In this document: positions 49,809 to 57,769 of the stretch, in pieces
Numbering within the stretch: the stretch's first letter is position 1
Layout: each line of letters opens with the position of its first letter
Source: Symbiobacterium sp.
GTDB lineage: Bacteria > Bacillota > Sulfobacillia > UBA995 > UBA9673
DNA: 62,211 bases
Direction of reading: 5' to 3'
Assembly (NCBI GenBank): GCA_020725405.1
Contig: DYFB01000077.1
Span: 1 to 62,211 of the forward strand
Position numbers and translations under genes: made by a program
The notes under the pieces: generated by a model
What the model was told of the DNA's origin: nothing
Databases searched by the model: none
The model's input: only the letters and a program-made list of their open reading frames with translations

Positions 49809-50312
49809 TTGCGTCACACCGAGATTATCGTCCTGCGCCTTTTCCAGGAGGAGTTCCCGCTCTGCCCGCGGCCGTTCCTGGAGCTCGCCTGCCGCGCCAA
49901 CCGCGGGTTCTGCCGGCCCCGGACGGTCTACCTCGAGGTCCTCGGTCCCGGCCCGAAGAGGCGGGCCGTCGTCGCCCGTCACAAGGTGCGGCCGATATCC
50001 GAGCGCGAGGTCATCGCCGCCGCGGTCTCCCTGGTGCGGCGCGGTCAGGTCCGGCGCATCGCCGGCATCTTCGCCCCCCGGTCCGACGCGGCCCCGGGGT
50101 CGACCTCCTGGCGGATCATGAAGGAGCTCGAGGGGGGGCTCCCGCTCGTGCCCGAGCCCTACCGCGAGCTCTCCCGCCGGGTCGGGGTCCGCGAGGAGGA
50201 GCTCATCGAGAGGATACGGGCCCTCCGGCAGGAGGGCCGGCTCCGCCGGCTCGGCGCCGTCTTCGGGCCGCCCGCCTCGACGCGGCCGGCGGGGAAGGGT
50301 GGGGGAGGGTGA
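49809..50312 (+). CDS. Tandem winged-helix protein resembling siroheme decarboxylase / AsnC-type HTH
   Basis: 167 aa. Two similar helix-turn-helix modules follow one another: EIIVLRLFQEEFPLCPRPFLELACRA...EVIAAAVSLVRRGQVRRIAGIF and WRIMKELEGGLPLVPEPYRELSRRVGVREEELIERIRALRQEGRLRRLGAVF. Each ends with the R(I/L)(A/G)(G/A)(I/V)F strand typical of the HTH half of AhbA/AhbB (NirDL/GH) siroheme decarboxylases and Lrp/AsnC regulators, but the ferredoxin-like effector or catalytic half is missing. It may bind a tetrapyrrole or DNA. Start TTG at 49809 with GGGGAGGG 9 nt upstream. First gene of a plus-strand run toward the fumarase genes. Confidence 0.72.
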   Translation: MRHTEIIVLRLFQEEFPLCPRPFLELACRANRGFCRPRTVYLEVLGPGPKRRAVVARHKVRPISEREVIAAAVSLVRRGQVRRIAGIFAPRSDAAPGSTSWRIMKELEGGLPLVPEPYRELSRRVGVREEELIERIRALRQEGRLRRLGAVFGPPASTRPAGKGGGG

Positions 50313-50376
50313 GCCTCGAAGATAACCCGAAGTAAGAGGCTTCAGGACCGGCCAGGAGCGGCGGACCCCGGGCAAT

Positions 50377-50466
50377 GAGACGGTTCGCGCCGAGACTGTT
50401 CGCGCCGAGACGGTCCGCGCCGAGGCGGTCCGCGCCGAGGCGGTCCGCGCCCAGACGGTCCGCACC
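50377..50466 (+). repeat. 15-bp tandem repeat array upstream of the DUF3870 gene
   Basis: Six consecutive 15-bp units, consensus GAGACGGTCCGCGCC, end 13 bp before the GTG of the DUF3870 gene, just ahead of its SD. Units 4 and 5 are identical. Confidence 0.9.
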
Positions 50467-50478
50467 GGGGGGAGAAGA

Positions 50479-50799
50479 GTGCCCAGAGACGACACCATTT
50501 TCCTGACCGGCTACGCGCGGCTTCCCTCGGGGATAACCGCCTCCCGGCTCTCGGACGTCGTCGGCGTGGGCCTCGAGGTCGAGCCGGGCACCGGACGGAT
50601 CGTCGAGGCCGAGTGCACCCTCGCCACCGCCCTCGCCCGCGAGTTCTTCCGGCGCCTGGTCGTCGGGCGGAGCCTGGAGACCGACTTCCAGGCTATGGTC
50701 AAGACCATCGAGCGGCGCTACCACGGCAGCGCCCAGAAGGCCCTTATCACGGCCCTGAAGACCGTTCTCGACAAATACCAGTCGCGGCGCGACGGCTGA
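50479..50799 (+). CDS. DUF3870 domain protein
   Basis: 106-aa protein of the DUF3870 family found mainly in Bacillota; function unknown. Family features are IFLTGYARLPSGITA at the start, VGVGLEVEPGTGRIVEAECTL, FFRRLVVGRSL and the C-terminal IERRYHGSAQKALITALKTVLDKY. GTG start with GGGGGGAGAAGA upstream and a 15-bp repeat array before it. It is 18 bp from the NUDIX gene. Confidence 0.88.
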   Translation: MPRDDTIFLTGYARLPSGITASRLSDVVGVGLEVEPGTGRIVEAECTLATALAREFFRRLVVGRSLETDFQAMVKTIERRYHGSAQKALITALKTVLDKYQSRRDG

Positions 50800-50817
50800 G
50801 CCTAGGAGGCCGCCGAC

Positions 50818-51237
50818 ATGACCAGGGAAGTCTCCTCCGGGGGCATCGTCTTCCGCGAGGAGCCCGACCTCGCCTTCCTCATGATCCTCGACGGCTACGG
50901 TCGCTGGACGTTTCCCAAGGGTCTCGTCGAGACGGGCGAGACGTCCGAGGAAGCTGCGGTCCGCGAAGTGGAGGAGGAGACCGGGCTCCGGACCGAGGTC
51001 GCCGGCGAGCTCGGCCAGACCCGCTACGTATACCACCACCCGCGCAAGGGCCGGGTCCACAAGACCGTGACCTTCTACCTCCTCCGTCTTACGGGCGGGT
51101 GCCTCACCCCCCAGACCGGCGAGATAGCCGCGGCCGAGTGGGTCAGCCCCGAGGAGGCCGCCCGGCGGGTGGACTACGAGGGCTACGACCGCCTGGTGGC
51201 CGCGGCCCTGAGGACCCTCGGGCGGACCGGGTATTGA
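50818..51237 (+). CDS. NUDIX hydrolase
   Basis: 139-aa hydrolase of nucleoside-diphosphate-linked substrates. The Nudix box is complete: GLVETGETSEEAAVREVEEETGL (Gx5Ex7REUxEExGU). SSGGIVFRE at the start and the VHKTVTFYLLRLTGG strand resemble diadenosine-polyphosphate (Ap4A) or general housecleaning members. ATG with GGAGG 9 nt upstream. Precedes the fumarase genes; no functional link is evident. Confidence 0.93.
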   Translation: MTREVSSGGIVFREEPDLAFLMILDGYGRWTFPKGLVETGETSEEAAVREVEEETGLRTEVAGELGQTRYVYHHPRKGRVHKTVTFYLLRLTGGCLTPQTGEIAAAEWVSPEEAARRVDYEGYDRLVAAALRTLGRTGY

Positions 51238-51328
51238 TCCGCTTCAGCGGTCCTCCCGACGCCGGCTGCCTGCCTGCGGAGGACTTCGGCGGCCGCCATC
51301 CAATACCCACCCCCGGAGGGATGCGTCC

Positions 51329-52174
51329 ATGCGCGAGCTTGACGTATCAGAGGTGACCCAGGCCGTGGAGGAGCTCTGCATCCAGGCCTGCTACAACCTC
51401 CCCCGGGATGTGGTCGAGGCCCTCGAGGCCGCCCGGAGGAGTGAGGAGTCGGAGGTCGGCCGGGAGATCCTCGACATCTGCATCGAGAACGCCCGGGTGG
51501 CCGCCGAAGAGCAGGTCCCCATCTGCCAGGATACCGGGGTGACCATCGTCTTCCTCGAGCTCGGCCAGGACCTCCACCTCACCGGCGGGGACCTCTACGA
51601 GGCCGTCGCCGAGGGGGTCCGCCGGGGGTACGACAAGGGCTTTCTCCGGAAATCGGTCGTCGCCGATCCTCTCTTCACCCGGAAAAACACCCGTGACAAC
51701 ACCCCGCCCATCATCTACACCGATATCGTCCCGGGCGACCGCCTGCGGGTCGTAGTCGTGCCGAAGGGGACCGGCAGCGAGAACATGAGCGGTCTCAGGA
51801 TGCTCACCCCGGCCGCCGGGGCGGAGGGCGTGAAGCGGTTCATCGTCGAGACGGTCGACAAGGCCGGCTCCAACCCCTGCCCGCCGGTCATCGTCGGCGT
51901 AGGCGTCGGCGGGATGATGGACAAGGCCGCTCTCCTGGCGAAGAAGGCTCTCCTTCGCCGGGTGGGCGAACCCCACCCGGAGCCCGAGGTCGCCCAACTG
52001 GAGCGGGAGACTCTCGTCGAGATAAACAGCCTCGGCATCGGGCCCCAGGGGCTCGGCGGCCGGGCGACGGCCCTCGCCGTCCACATCGAGACCCACCCCA
52101 CGCACATCGGAGCCCTGCCGGTGGCGGTCAACATCCAGTGCCACGCCGCGCGCCACGCCGAGCGCGTGCTGTGA
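51329..52174 (+). CDS. fumA: Class I fumarate hydratase, alpha subunit
   Basis: Alpha subunit of the two-subunit [4Fe-4S] fumarase (TtdA/FumA N-terminal type) that hydrates fumarate to malate. 281 aa with three cysteines that can ligate the cluster: PICQDTG, SNPCPPVIVG and NIQCHAARH. Other conserved stretches: RKNTRDNTPPIIYTDIVPG, KGTGSENMSGLRML. ATG start with GGAGGGATG upstream. It is 16 bp from the beta subunit. L-tartrate dehydratase is the alternative but the adjacent malic enzyme and SDH favour fumarase. The symbol is by analogy. Confidence 0.93.
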   Translation: MRELDVSEVTQAVEELCIQACYNLPRDVVEALEAARRSEESEVGREILDICIENARVAAEEQVPICQDTGVTIVFLELGQDLHLTGGDLYEAVAEGVRRGYDKGFLRKSVVADPLFTRKNTRDNTPPIIYTDIVPGDRLRVVVVPKGTGSENMSGLRMLTPAAGAEGVKRFIVETVDKAGSNPCPPVIVGVGVGGMMDKAALLAKKALLRRVGEPHPEPEVAQLERETLVEINSLGIGPQGLGGRATALAVHIETHPTHIGALPVAVNIQCHAARHAERVL

Positions 52175-52190
52175 GGAGGAGGGACGCGAC

Positions 52191-52751
52191 GTGTCCGAGA
52201 CCAAGAAGCTGAAAGCCCCCTTGAGCGAGAGCGACGTCCGGGCCCTCCGGGCCGGTGACCGGGTCCTTGTCTCCGGGACCGTCTACACGGCCCGCGATGC
52301 GGCCCACAAGCGCCTGGTCGAGGCCATCGAGGCCGGCCGGGAGCTTCCCTTCGACCTAGAGGGGCAGCTAATCTACTACGTCGGACCCTGCCCGGCCAAG
52401 CCCGGCCAGGCCCTGGGGTCGTGCGGCCCGACGACCAGCGGGCGGATGGACCCCTACGCTCCGATCCTCCTCGCCCGGGGGCTCCGGGCCATGATCGGCA
52501 AGGGCTCCCGGGCCCCGGCCGTGGTCGAGGCCATGAAGAGGCACGGGGCGGTCTATCTCGCCGCCATCGGCGGAGCTGGGGCCCTCGCCGCCCGGACGGT
52601 CAGGAAGGCCGAGATGGTGGCCTACGAAGACCTCGGACCCGAGGCCGTCCAGCGCCTCGAGGTCGAGGACTTCCCGGCCGTGGTCTGCATCGACGCCGAG
52701 GGGAACGACCTTTACGAGACAGGCCGGGCTCGCTACCGCACGGCCGGATGA
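52191..52751 (+). CDS. fumB: Class I fumarate hydratase, beta subunit
   Basis: Beta subunit (TtdB/FumA C-terminal type), 186 aa. Key features: ALRAGDRVLVSGTVYTARDAAHKRLVE, YYVGPCPAKPGQALGSCGPTTSGRMDPYAP (substrate-binding S-x-R), MIGKG, and AIGGAGALAARTV near the end. GTG with GAGGAGGG upstream. The alpha and beta genes are separated by 16 bp and must be co-expressed. The symbol is by analogy. Confidence 0.93.
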   Translation: MSETKKLKAPLSESDVRALRAGDRVLVSGTVYTARDAAHKRLVEAIEAGRELPFDLEGQLIYYVGPCPAKPGQALGSCGPTTSGRMDPYAPILLARGLRAMIGKGSRAPAVVEAMKRHGAVYLAAIGGAGALAARTVRKAEMVAYEDLGPEAVQRLEVEDFPAVVCIDAEGNDLYETGRARYRTAG

Positions 52752-53183
52752 GGGCCGGCAGACCACCGCCGGCTGACGGCCGGCCGCCCGCCCGACCGGC
52801 GGCCTCTAGCGGCTGACGAGCGGCCTGCCGCGCGAGACCCGGCGGACCGTGGCCCGGTGTGGAGGATTGCGCGTCAGGTGCTATAAGTATAGAGTCATAG
52901 CAGAGACTGTGGCAGGCGCGACCCTCGGTCGGCCGGCCGGGTCCGGCGGCGCGGCCGGGCCCCCCGAGGCCGGCGACCGTTTGACGCTGAAGCCGCTTCG
53001 TTCGTGCCGGCCGGGAAACCCGCGCCTCCTCCCGGCCTTCGGACCAGCGAACGGAACCCGGCGAACGGCTGGAAGACGACTGGCCCGGCTCCCATCGCGG
53101 CGCTCGGGCCGGGCCGGTCCTCGCTTCCGGTTGTTCGCCTTTTTGTCTCCCGCGCAGGACGTGAGAGGAGGATTACGGTCGAG
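52752..53183 (+). promoter_or_regulatory. Intergenic leader with a candidate promoter for malic enzyme
   Basis: No gene is recognised in these 430 bases. An AT-rich spot at 52867-52893 (TTGCGC, 15-bp spacer, TATAGA; TATAAG also present) is the best promoter candidate; spacing is short. It would give a leader of about 290 nt, highly GC-rich with several possible stems and a T5 run near 53143. No known riboswitch motif was seen. Confidence 0.35.
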
Positions 53184-54425
53184 ATGGGTCTCAGGGAAGA
53201 CGCCCTGAAGCTCCACAAGGAGAACCAGGGCAAGCTCAAGGTGGTCAGTAAGGTCCCGGTGAGGGACAAGAACGACCTCAGCCTGGCCTACACGCCGGGC
53301 GTGGCCGAGCCCTGCAAGGAGATTCACAAGGACGTCTCGCTGGTCTACGACTACACCAACCGGGGCAACTTCGTCGCCGTGGTCACCGACGGCACGGCCG
53401 TCCTCGGTCTCGGGGATATCGGTCCCGAGGCCGGTTTTCCGGTGATGGAGGGTAAGTGCGTCCTGTTCAAGTGCTTCGCCGGGGTCGACGCCTTCCCGCT
53501 CTGCGTGGCCTCGAAGGATGTCGACGACATCGTCAACACGGTGAAGCTCGTCGCCCCGACCTTCGGCGGGGTGAATCTCGAGGACATCTCCGCGCCGCGC
53601 TGTTTTGAGATCGAGAACCGCCTCAAGAAGGAGACCGACATACCCATCTTCCACGACGACCAGCACGGCACGGCCATCGTCTCGGCTGCGGCCGTTCTTA
53701 ACTCGCTCAAGGTCGTCGGCAAGGGCTTCAAGGACGTCAAGATAGTCATCAACGGAGCGGGCGCCGGCGGGACAGCCGTCTCCAAGATTCTCCTCAGCAT
53801 GGGCGCCGGCGAGATCATCCTCTGCGATACCAAGGGGGCCATCTACGAGGGCCGGACCGAGGGCATGAACTGGGCCAAGGAGGAGATGGCCCGCATGACC
53901 AACCGCGAGCGGGTGAAGACCCTGGCCGAGGCCTTCGTCGGGGCCGACGTTTTCATCGGCCTCTCCGTGGCCGGCGCGGTGAGCCAGGACATGGTCCGCT
54001 CCATGGCCAGGGACCCCGTCGTCCTGGCCATGGCCAACCCGGTCCCGGAGATATTCCCCGACGAGGCCAGGGCGGCCGGGGCCAAGGTCATCGGCACCGG
54101 CCGGTCGGACTTCCCTAACCAGGTGAACAACGTCCTCGCCTTCCCCGGCGTTTTCCGCGGGGCGCTCGACGCCCGGGCGACCGACATCTCCGAAGGGATG
54201 AAGATAGCGGCGGCCCACGCCATCGCCGACCTCATCACCGACGAGGAGCTCAGCCCGGACTACGTCATTCCGAAGCCGATGGACCGGCGCGTGGCTCCGG
54301 CCGTGGCCGAGGCGGTCGCCGCCCAGGCCGTCAAGGAAGGCATAAACCGGGTGGCCGTCGACCCCGAGGAGGTCGCCCGCCGCTGCGAGGAGCTCGTCGA
54401 GAAAGCCAACGCCGAGATAGGGTAG
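53184..54425 (+). CDS. NAD(P)-dependent malic enzyme (oxaloacetate-decarboxylating)
   Basis: Oxidatively decarboxylates malate to pyruvate, CO2 and NAD(P)H. 413 aa, the short bacterial form. Features: LSLAYTPGVAEPCKEIHKD (catalytic Tyr region), VTDGTAVLGLGDIGPEAGFPVMEGKCVLFKCFAGVDAFPLC, FEIENRLKKETDIPIFHDDQHGTAIVSAAA (metal-binding E/D-D), the cofactor loop VINGAGAGGTAVS, and FPNQVNNVLAFPGVFRGALD. The upstream part of the ORF track is leader; ATG 53184 has GAGAGGAGG upstream. Placed between fumarase and SDH, it completes succinate to pyruvate. Confidence 0.95.
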   Translation: MGLREDALKLHKENQGKLKVVSKVPVRDKNDLSLAYTPGVAEPCKEIHKDVSLVYDYTNRGNFVAVVTDGTAVLGLGDIGPEAGFPVMEGKCVLFKCFAGVDAFPLCVASKDVDDIVNTVKLVAPTFGGVNLEDISAPRCFEIENRLKKETDIPIFHDDQHGTAIVSAAAVLNSLKVVGKGFKDVKIVINGAGAGGTAVSKILLSMGAGEIILCDTKGAIYEGRTEGMNWAKEEMARMTNRERVKTLAEAFVGADVFIGLSVAGAVSQDMVRSMARDPVVLAMANPVPEIFPDEARAAGAKVIGTGRSDFPNQVNNVLAFPGVFRGALDARATDISEGMKIAAAHAIADLITDEELSPDYVIPKPMDRRVAPAVAEAVAAQAVKEGINRVAVDPEEVARRCEELVEKANAEIG

Positions 54426-54521
54426 CCGGCGCAGGCAGTGACCACCGGGCGGGCCTGGCGCGGCCGGGTTCGCCCGGACCGGTGAATCGATGAACGGGAG
54501 ATGAACGGGAGGTGACCCGCT

Positions 54522-54923
54522 TTGTACCGCCCCGTGGCATCACGCGAGGTGCGTTACGCCGACCTCGACCTGTGGCCGTTCAGGATAAAGGCCGGGATGT
54601 GGGCCTGGATACTCCACCGGGTGACGGGGCTCGTAATTGTTTTCTACCTCGTCCTGCATATTTTGGTCATCTCGAGCGTCCTGTGGGGTCCGGGGACGTT
54701 CGACGCCACGATGGACGCCCTGCGCAGGCCCGTCTTCGCCGCCGGCGAGCTCATGCTCGTCGGCGCCGGCCTCTACCACGGGCTGAACGGTATCCGCATC
54801 ATCCTCTTCGACCTGGGGGTCGGGATCCGGCAGCAGAAGGCCTTCTTCGCCGGGGTCCTCGCCCTTTCGGTGGTCGGCTTCGCCTGGGCGGCCAAGGTCT
54901 TCTGGCCCCTTATCTTCGGCTGA
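54522..54923 (+). CDS. sdhC: Succinate dehydrogenase cytochrome b / membrane anchor subunit C
   Basis: 133-aa membrane anchor with three helices. The block GMWAWILHRVTGLVIVFYLVLHILVI has the S/H-R-x-TG quinone-site pattern, and GLYHGLNGIRIILFDLG carries the heme His candidate. TTG start; the SD GGGAGGTGA is 5 nt upstream, and a second copy of ATGAACGGGAG lies before it. The reading continues into sdhD after 15 bp. Family: two-anchor SDH (SdhC plus SdhD). Confidence 0.9.
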   Translation: MYRPVASREVRYADLDLWPFRIKAGMWAWILHRVTGLVIVFYLVLHILVISSVLWGPGTFDATMDALRRPVFAAGELMLVGAGLYHGLNGIRIILFDLGVGIRQQKAFFAGVLALSVVGFAWAAKVFWPLIFG

Positions 54924-54938
54924 GGGGGGGATAGGCGC

Positions 54939-55286
54939 ATGAGAGGAGCCAGGGGAGTCTGGGGATGGCTCCTGCAGAGGGTCACGGCCGTCGGTCTGGC
55001 GGTCGTCCTCACCGTCCACCTTTACGTCCTGCACTTCGCCGGGGAACACGCCGTCCTGACCGTGGCCGACGTTTCGGTGCGACTCAGGACGCTGACCTTC
55101 ATCCTGGTCGATTTCGGCCTTCTTGCCTTCGCTCTCTACCACGGCCTCTACGGCCTGAGAAGCGTCATTCTCGATTACACCACGAGGGAGAGCACGGTCC
55201 GGGCGGTCACCGTCGGCCTTTGGGCGCTGGGTTCGATCGCCTTCGTCTACGGTGCGCTGGCTCTCCTACTCCTCATAAAGGGTTAG
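54939..55286 (+). CDS. sdhD: Succinate dehydrogenase membrane anchor subunit D
   Basis: 115-aa three-helix anchor similar in layout to SdhC: WGWLLQRVTAVGLAVVLTVHLYVLH and LVDFGLLAFALYHGLYGLRSVILDY, the latter with the H-G-x-x-G-x-R pattern, plus a C-terminal helix. It probably contributes heme and quinone ligands. ATG with GAGGGGGG upstream, 13 bp before sdhA. Which of the two is C or D is conventional. Confidence 0.88.
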   Translation: MRGARGVWGWLLQRVTAVGLAVVLTVHLYVLHFAGEHAVLTVADVSVRLRTLTFILVDFGLLAFALYHGLYGLRSVILDYTTRESTVRAVTVGLWALGSIAFVYGALALLLLIKG

Positions 55287-55299
55287 GGGAGGGATACCG

Positions 55300-57009
55300 G
55301 TGATATACCACGAGGTGCTGGTCGTGGGCGGCGGCCTAGCCGGCCTGCGGGCGGCCATCGAAGCCCACGACGCGGGCTGCGAGGTCGCGGTCCTCTCCCG
55401 CGTCCACCCGGTACGCTCGCACTCCGTGGCCGCCCAGGGCGGTATCAACGCCGCGTTGGGGAACCACGAGAAGGCCCAGGACGACAGCCCCGAGCGGCAC
55501 GCCTTCGACACCATCAAGGGTTCGGACTATCTCGCCGACCAGGACGCCGTGGAGATTCTGACGAGCGAGGCTCCGGTCTGCATCTACGAGATGGAGCACT
55601 GGGGGTGCCCGTTCAGCCGGACCGCGGACGGGCGCATCGCCCAGCGGCCCTTCGGCGGGGCCGGCTACCCGCGCACCTGCTATGCGGCGGACAAGACCGG
55701 TCACGCCCTTCTCCACACCATGTACGAACAGACGCTTAAGCGCCGCATCCGGGTCTACGAAGAGTGGCAGGTGGTGAGCCTGGCCGTCGAGGACGGGCGG
55801 TGCTACGGCGTGGTCGCTCTCGACCTCCGGACGGGGGCCCTCGAGGCCGTGGGGGCCGGGGCCGTCATCTTCGCGACCGGCGGGGGCGGTCGCATCTACG
55901 GCAACTCGACCAACAACATCATCAACACCGGGAGCGGCATGGCCGTCGCCTACATGGCCGGCGTGCCCCTGAAGGACATGGAGTTCATCCAGTTCCACCC
56001 GACCTCGCTCTTCGGCAACAACGTCCTCATGACCGAGGGCGCCCGGGGCGAGGGCGGCTACCTCCGGAACGCCCTCGGCGAGCGGTTCATGGAGAAGTAC
56101 GCTCCCCAGGCCATGGAACTCGCCCCGCGGGACATCACCGCCCGGGCCATCCAGACGGAGATCAACGAGGGGCGCGGCTTCCCCGGGGGCTACGTCCACC
56201 TCGACCTCACCCACCTCGGGGCCGAGCGCATCATGGAGCGCCTGCCGGCCATCCGGGACATAGCCATAAACTTCACCGGGGTCGACCCCATCTACGAGCC
56301 GATTCCCATCCAGCCCGGCCAGCACTACTTCATGGGGGGCATAGACACCGACTCCACCGGGGCGACCGAGGTCGCCGGCTTCTACGCCGCCGGCGAGTGC
56401 GCCTGCGTCAGCGTCCACGGGGCGAACCGCCTGGGCGGGAACTCGCTCCTGGAGACCATCGTCTTCGGCCGCATCGCCGGAAGGCACGCCGCCGGCTACG
56501 TCAAGGGCGAGGGCGGGGAGGCGGCCCGAAGCGGCCTGGCGAAGGTCATGGCCCGGGTCCTCGGGGAGACCGAGAAGAAGGTCCTCCGGGTCCTCGAGGC
56601 CGACGGTCCCGAAGACCCGGCCGACCTCCGGGACGAGCTGAGGGAGACCATGTTCAGGACAGTCGGGCTCTTCCGGGACGAGAAGACGATGACCGCCGGC
56701 CTGGAGAAGGTCCACGAGCTCCGCGAGCGCTACCCGCGGATGGGACTGAGGCACCGGGGGCGCCGCTACAACCTTGACTGGGCCCGCAACCTCGAGCTCG
56801 AGGGCATGATCCTCGTGGCCGAGGCTATCGCCGCCGGGGCCCTTGCCCGCCGGGAGAGCCGCGGCTCGCACTTCCGGACCGACGCGAGGGAGCGGGATGA
56901 CGAGAGCTTCCTCAAGCATACCATAGCCCGGCTGACGGGCGACGGGCCCCGGCTCGAGTACCGCCCGGTGACCATCACCAGGTGGGAACCCAAGGCCAGG
57001 ACCTACTGA
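55300..57009 (+). CDS. sdhA: Succinate dehydrogenase flavoprotein subunit
   Basis: 569-aa flavoprotein oxidising succinate to fumarate (or the reverse). Features: VLVVGGGLAGLRAAIEAHD (FAD loop), VRSHSVAAQGGINAALGN (covalent-FAD His in HSVAAQGG), IFATGGGGRIYGNSTN, FIQFHPTSLFGNNVLMTEGARGEGGYLRN, APRDITARAIQTEINEG (catalytic Arg), HYFMGGIDTD and HGANRLGGNSLLETIVFG. GTG start with GGGAGGGAT 4 nt upstream. Gene order C-D-A-B. It is hard to say whether the enzyme acts as SDH or fumarate reductase; the two small anchors favour SDH. Confidence 0.96.
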   Translation: MIYHEVLVVGGGLAGLRAAIEAHDAGCEVAVLSRVHPVRSHSVAAQGGINAALGNHEKAQDDSPERHAFDTIKGSDYLADQDAVEILTSEAPVCIYEMEHWGCPFSRTADGRIAQRPFGGAGYPRTCYAADKTGHALLHTMYEQTLKRRIRVYEEWQVVSLAVEDGRCYGVVALDLRTGALEAVGAGAVIFATGGGGRIYGNSTNNIINTGSGMAVAYMAGVPLKDMEFIQFHPTSLFGNNVLMTEGARGEGGYLRNALGERFMEKYAPQAMELAPRDITARAIQTEINEGRGFPGGYVHLDLTHLGAERIMERLPAIRDIAINFTGVDPIYEPIPIQPGQHYFMGGIDTDSTGATEVAGFYAAGECACVSVHGANRLGGNSLLETIVFGRIAGRHAAGYVKGEGGEAARSGLAKVMARVLGETEKKVLRVLEADGPEDPADLRDELRETMFRTVGLFRDEKTMTAGLEKVHELRERYPRMGLRHRGRRYNLDWARNLELEGMILVAEAIAAGALARRESRGSHFRTDARERDDESFLKHTIARLTGDGPRLEYRPVTITRWEPKARTY

Positions 57010-57028
57010 GGAGAAGGGGTGGACCCTA

Positions 57029-57769
57029 GTGGCGAAGCTCGACATCGAGAGAATCCGGCTCAAGGTCTACCGCTTCGACCCTGAGACGGACCGGGAGGCG
57101 CGGATAGACACCCACGACGTCCCCTACGTCGACGGGATGACCGTTCTCGACGCCCTCTTCCATGTTCTTGAAAAGATCGACGGCTCGCTCGCCTTCCGGT
57201 TCTCCTGCCGGGAGGGCATCTGCGGGGCCTGCGCCATGTTCATCAACGGCTCCTATCGTCTGGCCTGCGAGACCCAGGTGGCCCGCGTCCTCCGGGAGGG
57301 GCACCGGGAGCTCCACGTCATGCCCCTGCCGCACCTCCCCGTCATCAAGGACCTCGTCGTGGACATGACCCGCTTCTGGCAGAACTACGAGGCCATCGCC
57401 CCCTGGATAGTGACCAGGACGGCCGACCCGGAGAAGGAGCGCCTCCAGTCCCCGGCGCAGCGGAAACTCATCGACGAGTACGTGGGCTGCATCCTCTGCG
57501 GGTCCTGCTTCTCGTCGTGCCCGTCCGTCTGGACCGGTAGGGAGTACCTCGGGCCGAACGCCATGATGAAGACCTACCGCTGGGTGGTCGACTCGCGCGA
57601 CGACGCGGCGGTCGAGCGGCTCGGTCGGGCGGGGAACGAGAAGGGCGCCTGGCGCTGCCACACCATCTTCAACTGCACCGAGGCCTGCCCGAAGAAGATA
57701 AACCAGACGTCGGCCATCCAGGGGCTCAAGCGACGGACCGTCGCCGCCATGCTGCGCGGGGCGCGATGA
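57029..57769 (+). CDS. sdhB: Succinate dehydrogenase iron-sulfur subunit
   Basis: 246-aa electron-transfer subunit with all three clusters: [2Fe-2S] in SCREGICGACAMFINGSYRLAC, [4Fe-4S] in GCILCGSCFSSCPSV, and the third cluster around CHTIFNCTEACPKKI. Residues CET after the first cluster and VDMTRFW are typical. GTG start with GGAGAAGGGG upstream. It overlaps the next ORF by 4 bp (ATGA), so the downstream hypothetical protein is part of the sdh operon. Confidence 0.96.
   Translation: MAKLDIERIRLKVYRFDPETDREARIDTHDVPYVDGMTVLDALFHVLEKIDGSLAFRFSCREGICGACAMFINGSYRLACETQVARVLREGHRELHVMPLPHLPVIKDLVVDMTRFWQNYEAIAPWIVTRTADPEKERLQSPAQRKLIDEYVGCILCGSCFSSCPSVWTGREYLGPNAMMKTYRWVVDSRDDAAVERLGRAGNEKGAWRCHTIFNCTEACPKKINQTSAIQGLKRRTVAAMLRGAR

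Noticed and set aside
53004-53183. N-terminal extension of malic enzyme by 60 residues
   Set aside because: Pro/Arg-rich shadow; the family N-terminus starts at ATG 53184 with an SD before it.
55336-57063. 575-aa antisense ORF across sdhA
   Set aside because: Open only because of high GC; sdhA on the plus strand is unambiguous.
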